The position numbers and the translations under genes were made by a program. Below, piece after piece: positions 47,236 through 55,754 of a stretch of 64,000 nucleotides of DNA. This DNA comes from Actinomycetes bacterium (GTDB lineage: Bacteria > Actinomycetota > Acidimicrobiia > Acidimicrobiales > RAAP-2): positions 17,961-81,960 of the forward strand of contig JAJYSP010000009.1 in the NCBI GenBank assembly GCA_021793515.1, in the 5' to 3' direction. How positions within the stretch are numbered: the stretch's first letter is position 1; each line of letters begins with the position of its first letter. The notes beneath the pieces were generated by a model that was not told the origin of the DNA, did no database searches, and saw only the letters and a program-made list of their open reading frames with translations.

Positions 47236-48399
47236 GTGTCAACGACGACCGCCAACCAGACGCTCAACCGGTTGACGGTCATCGTCGCGCTGCAGTGGAT
47301 GGGCGCCACGCTCGGCCTGCCGTTGCTCCCCTTGTTCCTCGAGCACCGCGGTGGAACGCCCACCGTCATCGGCTTCATCATGGCGGCCTTCTTCGTCGCG
47401 GGCGTAGCCACCCAGTTCGCGCTCGGCCATCTCGCCGACCGTTTCGGGCGCCGTCCGATCCTGATCGCGAGTCTCATCGTCTACGGCCTGGCGAGCATGA
47501 CCTACCTGCTACCGGTGGCGGCGCCGTGGTTCGCCCTGACTCGCGGCTTCCAGGGAGCCGCCGCGGGCGCCATCGAGGTCGCCTCGCTCTCGGCGGTATC
47601 GGCGCTGTTCGCTGAGTCCGAGCGGGGACGCGCCGTGTCACGAATCATGGCCGCGCAATTGCTCGGGATCGCGATTGGACCCGTGGTCGGCGTCGTCGCG
47701 TCGGTACGGACCCTGGGGTGGGCCTTCTTCGTCACCGGGGTCGTCAGCCTCCTCGCCGCGTTACAGACGAGTCGGATCTCACTGGGCGATGTCGTCGACT
47801 CGACGCTGCCCTTGCCGAGGCTCCAGTGGACGCCCCAGGTGCTCGGTGCGCTGACCGCAGCGAGTGCGACGGGCATCGCGATCGGCGTCTACGAAGCGTG
47901 CTGGAGCCTCTTGATGCACGCCCACCACGCGTCGACCCTGCAGATCCGCCTGAGTTGGACGCTCTTCAGCATCCCCTGGGTCGCGCTGAGTCGGGCCGGG
48001 GGCTGGCTCGCCGATCACGCGAACCGACGCGTGATTTCCTTCCTCGGGCTGCTCAACGTCGCGTTCTTCCTCTCGCTCTATCCCCACATCCACAACAATG
48101 TCGCGCTCCTGCTGCTCGGCTCGCTCGAGTCCATCGGCACGTCGCTGTCGATGCCGTCAATCTCGTCGCTCCTCACCCAGGGCGCTGAGTCACGCGAACT
48201 CGGGCGACGCCAGGGCCTCTACGCGACGGCCAACACCGCCTCGCTCGCGATCGCCGCGAGCGTGTCGGGCTACCTCTTCACGTTGAACGAGGCGCTGCCC
48301 TTCACGGTGATGGCCCTCGTGTCGGCGCTACTCACGCTGACGACGCTCGTGTGGTGGCGTAATGTGCGCGGCCACGTGCGCGCAGCGACGGCTAACTAA
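47236..48399 (+). CDS. MFS transporter, 12-helix efflux type
   Basis: A 387-residue major facilitator protein. The signature loop between helices 2 and 3 is LGHLADRFGRRP, with motif C-like VGVVASVRTLGWAFF further on. A second copy, GWLADHANRR, marks the start of the C-terminal half. It resembles drug-efflux MFS proteins, but the substrate is unknown. The gene begins 36 bases after the CadD-like gene and has its own -10-like box. It converges with the peptide-binding protein gene with two bases between stops. Confidence 0.85.
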   Translation: MSTTTANQTLNRLTVIVALQWMGATLGLPLLPLFLEHRGGTPTVIGFIMAAFFVAGVATQFALGHLADRFGRRPILIASLIVYGLASMTYLLPVAAPWFALTRGFQGAAAGAIEVASLSAVSALFAESERGRAVSRIMAAQLLGIAIGPVVGVVASVRTLGWAFFVTGVVSLLAALQTSRISLGDVVDSTLPLPRLQWTPQVLGALTAASATGIAIGVYEACWSLLMHAHHASTLQIRLSWTLFSIPWVALSRAGGWLADHANRRVISFLGLLNVAFFLSLYPHIHNNVALLLLGSLESIGTSLSMPSISSLLTQGAESRELGRRQGLYATANTASLAIAASVSGYLFTLNEALPFTVMALVSALLTLTTLVWWRNVRGHVRAATAN

Positions 48400-48401
48400 C
48401 G

Positions 48402-50300
48402 TCACTTGATCCAGATCTGGTCCCATCGCGCCGAACCGAGGTCGGGGTTCAAGCAACGCGTCGTCCCATCGCCTGCAGTGGCGTAGGCCCAGTTCTCGAT
48501 GTTGTCCCGTGCGGCCCATCCCGTAACGATGAAGGTGAGGAACAGGTACGGGATGTCCTTGGCAAACTGCTGGTTCACGGACGCCCATAGCGTGCGCAAC
48601 TGGTACGAGTTAGCCGGTGAGGCGAGCGCGTTCAGCATGGCGCCCTCGACCAAGGGGTCGCCCAGGTGGGCGAAGTTGACCGCACCAGCGATGAAGGTGT
48701 TTGCCGGCAACGCCGTCAGTCCGAGTCCCCCCTGGGCCGGCGACGTCGTCGCCGGCTGCGAGACGAACCAGACGTAGTTGAGCGCCGGGTCGACCCCGCC
48801 GAACTGGATCCAGTCCGCACAGTCGAACTGGCCAACAATGACGTTCTGGATCAACGTTGACTGCGTGAGCGGTCGTGGGGTGACCGTGATGCCGACCGCC
48901 TGGAGCTGCTGGGACAGGAACGCGAAACCCTTCTCAGACGACGCGCTCCCGGCGATGTAGTCGAGGACGAAGCCCACCGTCGAGACGTTGTGCTTGCTCT
49001 TGTACGCGTCGACCAGCGACTTGGCCCGCTTCGGGTCATAGGACGGGTAGTGCGGGTTACGGTAGTAGGGCGACGAGGACTTGTAGATGCCATCGGAGAC
49101 CGGCTGGACGCCACCCGCGACGACCTTGTGGAAGGTCTTGCGGTTGATTGCCATCGCGCAGGCCTGACGGATCGTGACGTCGTTCAACACCGGCTTCAAC
49201 TTCGTGTTCCAGGTGAGCGTGGACGGATCAACGGCGCCCATCGTCCCTTCGTAGTCGGCGAGTTGGACCTGCGTGGGCACGGCCTGGCCCTTCTCGATGT
49301 ACGACAGCGCGCCGGGGACGCCGGCGGTGGCGAACTCACCGGCCCACGCGAAGTACTGGTTCATCGTGCCCGTGGTGTTGACGATGAGGCACAGCGAGTC
49401 GGGGTTCGTCGGGTCGTTGATGTCGGTGCGATAGGTGATGCCCTTCATCGTCTCGAGATTCGCCACGCTCGCCCCGTCCTGGGTCAGGATCATGTCAACC
49501 TGGCCCGACTGCAGGGCGAGGTTACGGGTCGGGTCGTCAGGAATCGTGCGGAACGTGACCCCGTCGAGGTACGGCAACCGGCGGTGGTGGGCGTCCTTGC
49601 GCCAGTAGCGAGGATTGCGTACAAACTTGGACTCGTAGTTGATCTGCCACGACTCCACCATGAACGGACCTGTACCGATGGGCTTGCCGGTGTAGCTGGG
49701 CGAGAAGGTGCTCGGGTGGGCCATGTACGCGGTCTGCTGCTCACAGAGCGCGCCATAGGGAAATGTCGAGTAGGCGATGACCAAGTCGAACTTGACGGCG
49801 TAGTCATTCACCTTGGTGACCGAGGCGATGATGGGACGGATCGCGAGCCCGACCGTCGGGTCGGCGGCCGCGGCGTTGAAGTTAGCCACCACGATGTCCG
49901 CGTTGAACGGGTCGCCGTTGGAGAACGTCACGCCCCGGCGCAGTACGACGGTCCAGGTCTTGTAACCGTTGCTCGGCGTCGCCGAGAGCGCGAGCATGGG
50001 CAGCCAGGTGCGACCGTTCGCCGACGAGACGAAGAGCGCGTCATAGAGCGCGTTGGCCACGCAGAACCCCGAGGAGTCCATCTTGCCCTGCGCGCCGTTG
50101 AAGATGTGGTAGTTCGGCACGTCCGAGACCAGACCCACCCGCAGGGTCCCGCCCAGTTTTGGCTTACCGAGATTGATCCCGGCCGCCGCGCCAGCCGCGG
50201 TGGCGAGCAAGTCGTCGACAACCGTTCCCGCCATCGCGATACCGCCCACCGTCGCCGCCGAATGAGTAAGAAACGTCCGCCGATCCATCCTTGAAGTCAT
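48402..50300 (-). CDS. Peptide/nickel-type ABC substrate-binding protein, Tat-exported
   Basis: A 632-residue family 5 extracellular solute-binding protein. The Tat signal is MDRRTFLTHSAATVGGIAMAGTVV. The mature protein starts with GGTLRVGLVSDVPNYHIF and has the conserved WTVVLRRGVTFSNGDPFNADIVVANFNA, IGTGPFMVESW, NPRYWRKDAHHRRLPYLDGVTFRTIPD and VTIRQACAMAINRKTF. ATG at 50300 has GAGAGGA eight bases upstream. No permease or ATPase genes of this family are in the window, so it is an orphan or works with a distant transporter. The ligand is unknown. Confidence 0.9.
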   Translation of the reverse strand: MTSRMDRRTFLTHSAATVGGIAMAGTVVDDLLATAAGAAAGINLGKPKLGGTLRVGLVSDVPNYHIFNGAQGKMDSSGFCVANALYDALFVSSANGRTWLPMLALSATPSNGYKTWTVVLRRGVTFSNGDPFNADIVVANFNAAAADPTVGLAIRPIIASVTKVNDYAVKFDLVIAYSTFPYGALCEQQTAYMAHPSTFSPSYTGKPIGTGPFMVESWQINYESKFVRNPRYWRKDAHHRRLPYLDGVTFRTIPDDPTRNLALQSGQVDMILTQDGASVANLETMKGITYRTDINDPTNPDSLCLIVNTTGTMNQYFAWAGEFATAGVPGALSYIEKGQAVPTQVQLADYEGTMGAVDPSTLTWNTKLKPVLNDVTIRQACAMAINRKTFHKVVAGGVQPVSDGIYKSSSPYYRNPHYPSYDPKRAKSLVDAYKSKHNVSTVGFVLDYIAGSASSEKGFAFLSQQLQAVGITVTPRPLTQSTLIQNVIVGQFDCADWIQFGGVDPALNYVWFVSQPATTSPAQGGLGLTALPANTFIAGAVNFAHLGDPLVEGAMLNALASPANSYQLRTLWASVNQQFAKDIPYLFLTFIVTGWAARDNIENWAYATAGDGTTRCLNPDLGSARWDQIWIK

Positions 50301-50447
50301 TGTCGACATCCTCTCGCACCAGGATCCAGCGGTCTGCCGAGTCCCCCCTGCCGGTGAACCTAGCAATCCCGACCGACAAAACGGTGGCGGAACCGTGCTT
50401 CTTTGACTGTGACCACTCTCAGGGGTCACGCCCTCGTCGACGAAATA

Positions 50448-50486
50448 TCAGGGTCCAGGTGGCGGGAGGAACCACCTGGACCCTGA
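50448..50486. terminator. 15-bp stem hairpin after the DUF5666-type gene
   Basis: Arms TCAGGGTCCAGGTGG / CCACCTGGACCCTGA with a nine-base loop lie 19 bases past the stop of the minus-strand gene at 50505. No T-tract. The rest of the 204-base gap up to the binding-protein gene shows nothing I can name. Confidence 0.7.
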
Positions 50487-50504
50487 CGAATGTGACGATG
50501 GCCG

Positions 50505-51467
50505 TCAGTGGGCCATCATGTCCCCGCCAGGTCGAAAGGGCCCGACGGCGTCCGGTGCACCCGGTGTCCAGCCCGGCGCACCTGGTGCAATACCCATTGC
50601 TGGCGCGGGCCCGACGTCGACGGTGACGGCGTCCAGGGTGGTGTGGTCAGCGCCGACCGTCCCGTCGGCGCCGATCACGGTGCCGGTCGTCACGTCACTC
50701 AAGGCGGCACTCACGCCCGCCTTCACGTAGGTCGTTGTGCCGCTCACCTGAATGGTTCGATAGAAGCCTTGGCGATCACTGATGGTGATGGTGTCACCCG
50801 CGACCGATACGACCGTCCCCGCGACGTGCGCGAGGTCGATCTCGATGGCCGCTGCGGTCGTCACGCTCGTCATCGAGGGACGGACCTGGACTCGCTCGCC
50901 CACCGCGAGGGCGGACGCCGCGGCGCGCGTGCGCCCTTCGTTCACCGTGGTCGACGGTTCGATCGCGTAGGTCGATGAGGTGCCGTCGAAGTGGCGCACT
51001 GTGATCGAGTTCGAGCTCACGTTGGTCACGACGCCACCCGGCGCGTCGCTCACGGGTGCTGCGGCCGGAACGATAACGATGGTTGCGGCGGTCTTGGACC
51101 CCGCCGAGGCGACCATCACGGCGACGTTCTCGCCGACGGCCAGACTGGCGGCGGTGGCGGCGGCCCCGTCCTTACGAACGACGGTCGATCCCGTAAGGGC
51201 ATAAGTGGTGGTGGCGCCACCGGGGTCTTGCACCGTGATCGAGGTCGAGCTGACGGCTGTGACCGAGCCGACGACGCCGAGGTCGCCGAATGGACCACGG
51301 TCGCCCGCGTGGGCCACCCCGGACATCGACGTCGGGGCCTTGGTCGCCGTCGACCCGGCATTGGATGCGGCACCGGCGACGCTTATGCCGGTCGCCAGCG
51401 CACTGATCGCGACCACGGTCGAGACGCCGGCGCGTCGGCCGATCCGGTGATTCTTCTTGGCGGACAT
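50505..51467 (-). CDS. Secreted three-repeat protein of DUF5666 type
   Basis: A 320-residue exported protein. The signal peptide runs to about residue 34 (STVVAISALATGISVAGAASNAG). Three repeats follow, starting near residues 66, 144 and 216, each of the form G-x-V-T/S-x-V-S-S-x-S-I-T-V, then a TYA/TIQ strand and an AVGExVxV turn. That is the DUF5666 pattern, a small beta-barrel of unknown function. The C-terminus is Gly/Pro-rich. ATG at 51467 gives a canonical signal peptide. A related but distinct four-repeat protein lies on the other side of the permease. Confidence 0.77.
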   Translation of the reverse strand: MSAKKNHRIGRRAGVSTVVAISALATGISVAGAASNAGSTATKAPTSMSGVAHAGDRGPFGDLGVVGSVTAVSSTSITVQDPGGATTTYALTGSTVVRKDGAAATAASLAVGENVAVMVASAGSKTAATIVIVPAAAPVSDAPGGVVTNVSSNSITVRHFDGTSSTYAIEPSTTVNEGRTRAAASALAVGERVQVRPSMTSVTTAAAIEIDLAHVAGTVVSVAGDTITISDRQGFYRTIQVSGTTTYVKAGVSAALSDVTTGTVIGADGTVGADHTTLDAVTVDVGPAPAMGIAPGAPGWTPGAPDAVGPFRPGGDMMAH

Positions 51468-51574
51468 GGTTGCCTGCTTTCTGTCTCGAGAGGGAGGGCG
51501 AGACCTGACCATCCTGCTGACGCTGTCTGAGGACTCCGTGTGCTCGCGTTAAGACCTCGCTAAATCTCGGCTGA

Positions 51575-51654
51575 CGGAGGTCGCCACGGCAAAGCACCCT
51601 TCGGGAGCCGCCATCGGGCAGACTGGCTCCGTGCGACTAGCCCCTCACGGAGCC
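51575..51654 (+). promoter_or_regulatory. Structured leader with two mutually exclusive hairpins before the NCS1 permease gene
   Basis: CTCCG at 51627-51631 can pair with CGGAG at 51575-51579, closing a nested structure that contains CGGC/GCCG and CCC/GGG stems. The same bases sit inside GGCTCCGTG (51625-51633), which pairs perfectly with CACGGAGCC (51646-51654). The two folds exclude each other, as in riboswitches or attenuators. GGGAGG, the permease ribosome site, lies 24 bases further on. I match it to no known riboswitch class. Confidence 0.45.
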
Positions 51655-51692
51655 GTACAGGTGAGACACATCTATTAGGGAGGACCACGAAC

Positions 51693-53249
51693 GTGGCGTC
51701 GACGTTGGAATCACACGACGGCTCGGTAGAAGACCAGCCGTTTCACATAGAGCAGCACGGGATTGACTTCATACCCGAACAGGAACGATGGGCGACCGCC
51801 CGCAACATCGGTGCCATGTGGACGGGATCGGCGGTCAACGTCGAGTACTTCATCTACGGCGCGATCCTCATGGGTTTCGGGTTCAGCTTCTGGACCGCAC
51901 TCAGCCTGATCGTCCTCGGCAACCTGTCCTTCTTGCTGCTCGGGGTCGCGTCGCTGCAGGGTCCCGAAACGGGCACCACGGCGTTCGCGATCAGTCGCGC
52001 CCCCTTCGGACTGCGCGGCTCGCGCGTCGTGAGCTTCTTCAACTGGATCACCCAGCTGGGCTTCGAGACCGAGGGACTCATCCTCATCGTTGGCGCGGCC
52101 ATGGTCCTCTTCCAGATGGCCGGCATCCACGTGAGTAGCCCGTTCAAGGTGATCCTGATCATCCTCGCCGCAGCCATCCAGGCGGTCATGCCCTACCTGG
52201 GCCACGCGACGATGGTGAAGATCCTGCGCGCACTGATTATCCCCTTCGTGGCGATCTTCGTCCTGTTCGCGATCTTTGACGTGAAGCACGGCTCGGTGCA
52301 CTTCAAGGGGTTCCTCGGTGGATGGGAGCTCTACACCGCCGGCCTCGCCTTCACCATCGCCCTATCGGGGCTCGGCTGGACCGAGTGTGGCAACGACTAC
52401 ACCCGCTACCTACCCCGTGACACCAAGAAGGGCGCCGTGGTCGGGTGGGTCTTTCTCGGTACCGCGTTGCCCGAGATCGTGCTGATGACCCTCGGGGCGC
52501 TCACGTACACCTTCATCTCCTCGAGCGCACAGGTCCAGGCCTGGAACAGCTCCAACCCGCTGCAGGCGCTCTACGGCCAGCACTTCATCCCCACCTGGGT
52601 CATCGCGGTCTTCCTCGTCTTCGCGATCGTCCAACTCTTTGGGATCAACTCCCTGGACCTCTACAGCTCCGGCGTCTCGGTCCAGGCGATGGGAATCCAC
52701 CTCAAGCGCTACCAGGCGGTCGTGATGGACAGCATCATCGCGGGCCTGCTCACCATCTACGCGATGTTCCAATCGACCTTCTCGCTGTACATGAAGGAGT
52801 TCGTCGGGGTCATCATCGTGTGGATCGCGCCGTGGTTCGGGGTCTACATCATGGACTGGATCCTTCGCGGGTTCCGCTACAACCCCGCCGAGCTACAACG
52901 CACCGACCGCGACGGGCTCTACTTCGGGGGTAAGACCGGAGTCAACTGGAACGCGATCGTCGCCTTCGTCGTCGGGCTCGTCGCCTCGACCATCGCCTAC
53001 TCGAAGGCGCCGCCGCCGGTGAACTTCCCCTTCCACTGGATGACGCCCGTCTCCAACCACTTCGGTGCCTTCTATTGCGCGGGGACGACAAGCGCAAACT
53101 GCGGGCCGGCCGGCTGGTTCGGCGGGGCCGACTTTTCCATCCCCTTCGGGATCCTCGTCGCCGCGATCCTCTACTTCATCTTTGAGAAGGTCACCGGCTA
53201 CGTCGGCATGCAGGTCGCGCGCCAGAAGGAGCTTGAGCCGAACCGCTAA
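51693..53249 (+). CDS. NCS1-family nucleobase permease, cytosine/purine type
   Basis: A 518-residue transporter with about 12 helices. N-terminal QHGIDFIPEQERWATARNIGAMWTGSAVNVEYFIYG is typical of the NCS1 (CodB-like) family, with GPETGTTAFAISRAPFGLRGSR, the GLGWTECGNDYTRYLP segment and a conserved central NSLDLYSSGVSVQAMG. It moves a nucleobase with H+ or Na+. Downstream deaminase and upp suggest cytosine or a related pyrimidine. GTG at 51693 has GGGAGGA upstream. A structured leader precedes it and a strong terminator follows. Confidence 0.88.
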   Translation: MASTLESHDGSVEDQPFHIEQHGIDFIPEQERWATARNIGAMWTGSAVNVEYFIYGAILMGFGFSFWTALSLIVLGNLSFLLLGVASLQGPETGTTAFAISRAPFGLRGSRVVSFFNWITQLGFETEGLILIVGAAMVLFQMAGIHVSSPFKVILIILAAAIQAVMPYLGHATMVKILRALIIPFVAIFVLFAIFDVKHGSVHFKGFLGGWELYTAGLAFTIALSGLGWTECGNDYTRYLPRDTKKGAVVGWVFLGTALPEIVLMTLGALTYTFISSSAQVQAWNSSNPLQALYGQHFIPTWVIAVFLVFAIVQLFGINSLDLYSSGVSVQAMGIHLKRYQAVVMDSIIAGLLTIYAMFQSTFSLYMKEFVGVIIVWIAPWFGVYIMDWILRGFRYNPAELQRTDRDGLYFGGKTGVNWNAIVAFVVGLVASTIAYSKAPPPVNFPFHWMTPVSNHFGAFYCAGTTSANCGPAGWFGGADFSIPFGILVAAILYFIFEKVTGYVGMQVARQKELEPNR

Positions 53250-53264
53250 CCGGCACTGGCCACG

Positions 53265-53300
53265 AAAGAGCCCCGGGCCACATGGCCCGGGGCTCTTTCA
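53265..53300. terminator. Perfect 16-bp stem, bidirectional terminator
   Basis: GAAAGAGCCCCGGGCC and GGCCCGGGGCTCTTTC flank a four-base loop, 16 bases after the permease stop. The flanks provide short T-runs on either strand, so it can end both the permease and the convergent repeat-protein transcripts. Confidence 0.88.
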
Positions 53301-53320
53301 ACGCGTGCGCCGTGGCGCGA

Positions 53321-54508
53321 CTACTTGTCCTGTACCTGAATCCTCACCGAGGCGGCGACAAAGGACGTGGGCGTCGAGGTCGACGCCGGGGTCACGTTCA
53401 CGCGCTCACCCTTGGTCACACTGGTCGAGGTGATCAGTGTCGACGTGTGATTCATCATCACCGAAGTCGTCGGCGTGAAGAACACCGTGATCGATCCGCG
53501 GTCACGGTTGGTCACCACCATCGACGTAATACCGTTGACGGAGTACACCACACCCTCAATCGGGTGGATCTCGGTCGCCTGAACCCGAACCGAGGCGGCG
53601 ACGAAGTTACCCGGCGTCGAGGTCGATGACGGGGTCACGTTCACACGCTCACCGACGACGAGGTTCGCTGGCGTCATCGGTCCCGACGCGTGCTCCATCG
53701 TGATGACGGTGGTCGGCGCGAAGTCGACGGTGACCGTCCCACTGTGGCCAGTGTTGACCACCATCGATGTGACGACGCTGTTCGTCGTCCCGAACGAGGC
53801 GATCGTCCCTTCAACGTGGTGAACTTCTGGCACCTGGATCTGGATCGCGGCGGCCACAAAGTCACCCGGCGTCGAGGACGACGACGGGGTGACGCTGACG
53901 CGCTCACCGGCTTGGAGGTTGGTCAGCGTCAAGGGACCCGACGCGCCCTCCATCGTGACTGCGGTATTCGGTGTGAAGTTGACGGTCACTTGCCCGCTGT
54001 CGGGGGTCGTCACGACCATCGACAAGATGCCATTGACCGAGAACACCACGCCTTCGATGTGGTGGATCTCAGGCACCTGGATCTTCACCGATGTGGCCAT
54101 GAAGGGCGCGAGCGACGAGCCCGAAACGGGAGTCACGCTCACGCGCTCACCGGCTGCGAGATTGGCCAGCGTCAGTGGCCCCGACGCGTGCTCCATCGTG
54201 ACCGCGGTGCTCGTCGACAAGTCCACTGTGACCAATGTGTTCTGACGTGTGGTCACGACCATTGATAGTGGGCTGCCCGATGGTCCAGTCAGTGAACTGA
54301 TCACACCTTCGATGTTGCGGATGCCATGATGCCCATGGTCGTGGTTCGCGTGATGCGCGTGGGTGAGCTCAAGTGCACCCCGTGCGTTAATCGCAGCTCC
54401 AGTCCCTGATGCCCCTGCGATGGCTGCGCCACTGGCTACCAGTGCGGCGATTGTGGCGGCGGCGACGGTGCCGCGGCGTACCGCCTTCATTCGAGTGATC
54501 CGGTTCAT
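53321..54508 (-). CDS. Secreted four-repeat beta-rich protein, DUF5666-like, with His-rich segment
   Basis: A 395-residue exported protein. The signal peptide covers about residues 1-34 (TVAAATIAALVASGAAIAGASG). A His-rich stretch THAHHANHDHGHHG (49-62) is followed by four repeats starting near residues 66, 151, 232 and 317. Each has IEGV, SMVVTT, a VTVDF strand, AVTMEHASGPLTLANL and GERVSVTPSSSSTP...FVAASVKIQVPEIHH. The repeats are similar enough to suggest recent duplication. Histidines recur at each junction, which might bind metal. The function is unknown. AAGGAAGGG precedes the ATG. The 144-base gap upstream shows no named feature. Confidence 0.75.
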   Translation of the reverse strand: MNRITRMKAVRRGTVAAATIAALVASGAAIAGASGTGAAINARGALELTHAHHANHDHGHHGIRNIEGVISSLTGPSGSPLSMVVTTRQNTLVTVDLSTSTAVTMEHASGPLTLANLAAGERVSVTPVSGSSLAPFMATSVKIQVPEIHHIEGVVFSVNGILSMVVTTPDSGQVTVNFTPNTAVTMEGASGPLTLTNLQAGERVSVTPSSSSTPGDFVAAAIQIQVPEVHHVEGTIASFGTTNSVVTSMVVNTGHSGTVTVDFAPTTVITMEHASGPMTPANLVVGERVNVTPSSTSTPGNFVAASVRVQATEIHPIEGVVYSVNGITSMVVTNRDRGSITVFFTPTTSVMMNHTSTLITSTSVTKGERVNVTPASTSTPTSFVAASVRIQVQDK

Positions 54509-54652
54509 AAAACCCTTCCTTTGGTTGACACGTTGTAACCATCACCATTGTCGCGGCTCACCTTTAGAACTCTCTGTGCACAGCGTGAGCAACCACTGAA
54601 AATCCAAGGAAACGGTTCACGCAGGAAGTGAGCGTCCCCAGACAATCGCTGT

Positions 54653-55261
54653 CTAGCCCAGCCAATCCTCGCGCAGTCCACCGTTCTCATCAGGGTGAAA
54701 GACCGGGATCGCGCCGAGAGACTGGACCATCGCGGCGTCTTCACCCAATGATGTGCGCCACACCGATGCCTCGGTGACCAGGGTGCCGATCGCCACCACG
54801 TTCGCGTTGATCCGGCGAAGCAGTCGAAGCGCCGCACCTGTTGAAGCCCCCGTTGAGATGACATCGTCGACGATCGCCACCCGCTTACCGGCCACATCAC
54901 CGATCCTCGCCCGGTCAAAGAGGAGTCGCTGGTCGGCGTCGGTGGTGATTGACCGCACAGACTCGGTGACGGCGTCGGCGAGGTGGATCTTGGGCGTCTT
55001 GTGCAAGATCACGTATTGATCGAGTCCGAGGTGCCGTGTCACCTCGACGGCGAGCGGTATGCCCATCGTCGCGACAGTGGCGACGATGTCGACGTCGTGG
55101 GGTTCGAGCAAGCGAGCCAGCTCCTCGCCGGCTCGCGACATGAACTGCACCCCCATGTCAACGGTGATGAGTAGCGCGAGGGACAGGTCATCACTGAGCG
55201 GCACCACCGGCAACGACACCCGCTGTGAGCCGATTTCCACCTCGTACGTGCGCCGTTCCAC
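54653..55261 (-). CDS. Phosphoribosyltransferase, purine/xanthine type
   Basis: A type I phosphoribosyltransferase of about 202 residues. The PRPP motif is VAIVDDVISTGASTGAALRLL, the hood and pyrophosphate loop region VDIVATVATMGIPLAVEVTRHLGL, and YVILHKTPKIHLADAV lies between. It resembles adenine/xanthine or PyrE-like transferases rather than Upp. The start is uncertain: GTG at 55261 gives VERRTYEVEIG with TATGCT eight bases upstream, while ATG at 55285 would overlap the start codon of the divergent deaminase. Near upp and the deaminase, a nucleobase-salvage role is likely. Confidence 0.83.
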   Translation of the reverse strand: MERRTYEVEIGSQRVSLPVVPLSDDLSLALLITVDMGVQFMSRAGEELARLLEPHDVDIVATVATMGIPLAVEVTRHLGLDQYVILHKTPKIHLADAVTESVRSITTDADQRLLFDRARIGDVAGKRVAIVDDVISTGASTGAALRLLRRINANVVAIGTLVTEASVWRTSLGEDAAMVQSLGAIPVFHPDENGGLREDWLG

Positions 55262-55271
55262 GGTGGTCGAG

Positions 55272-55277
55272 CATACT
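55272..55277 (+). promoter_or_regulatory. -10 box for a leaderless deaminase mRNA
   Basis: CATACT, six bases before the ATG at 55284. On the other strand TATGCT (55275 to 55270) overlaps it and could serve the divergent phosphoribosyltransferase. Confidence 0.45.
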
Positions 55278-55283
55278 GAGCCC

Positions 55284-55754
55284 ATGACTGTTGCTCCGAC
55301 ACCACTGGACCACGACCTCGCGCGACGCATGCTCGCGACAGCGATCGACGAGGCCAAGCGCGGCCTCGACGAAGGTGGCATCCCCATTGGCGCCGCGCTC
55401 TTCACGCGAAGCGGCGAACTTCTCGGCGCCGGCCATAACCGTCGCGTCCAGGAGGATGACGCGTCGGTGCACGCCGAGACCGACGCCTTCCGACGCGCGG
55501 GTCGACGACGCGATTACCACGACACCGTGATGGTCACCACCCTCTCACCGTGCTGGTACTGCTCGGGTCTGGTGCGCCAGTTCAACATTGGCGCGGTCGT
55601 CATCGGCGAGGCGGCAAACTTCGTTGGCGGTCATGAGTGGCTGGCCGACCTCGGCGTCGAAGTGGTCGTCTTGGACGACCCGACCTGTGTTCAGTTGCTC
55701 GGCACCTTCATCCACGACCACGCCGAACTCTGGAACGAGGACATCGGCGAGTGA
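55284..55754 (+). CDS. Zinc-dependent nucleoside/cytosine deaminase
   Basis: A 156-residue deaminase of the CDA/guanine-cytosine deaminase fold. The zinc ligands are the His in DDASVHAETDAFRRAG (HAE, with catalytic Glu) and the cysteines in TLSPCWYCSGLV (PCxxC). FNIGAVVIGEAANFVGGHEWL and EVVVLDDPTCVQLL recall yeast-type cytosine deaminase. With the NCS1 permease and upp nearby, conversion of cytosine to uracil is the best guess. The substrate is not proven. The mRNA appears leaderless. It converges with upp with no gap. Confidence 0.87.
   Translation: MTVAPTPLDHDLARRMLATAIDEAKRGLDEGGIPIGAALFTRSGELLGAGHNRRVQEDDASVHAETDAFRRAGRRRDYHDTVMVTTLSPCWYCSGLVRQFNIGAVVIGEAANFVGGHEWLADLGVEVVVLDDPTCVQLLGTFIHDHAELWNEDIGE

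Noticed and set aside
48990..50294. A 434-codon plus-strand frame
   Set aside because: Antisense to the peptide-binding protein gene, low-complexity Arg/Val/Asp composition, no start signal of the kinds seen at real genes here.
51575..51692. Guanidine-I, c-di-GMP-I or TPP riboswitch before the NCS1 permease
   Set aside because: Short fragments such as GGCAAAGC and GACTGG look suggestive, but the required conserved cores and their order are missing. I keep only an unassigned structured leader.
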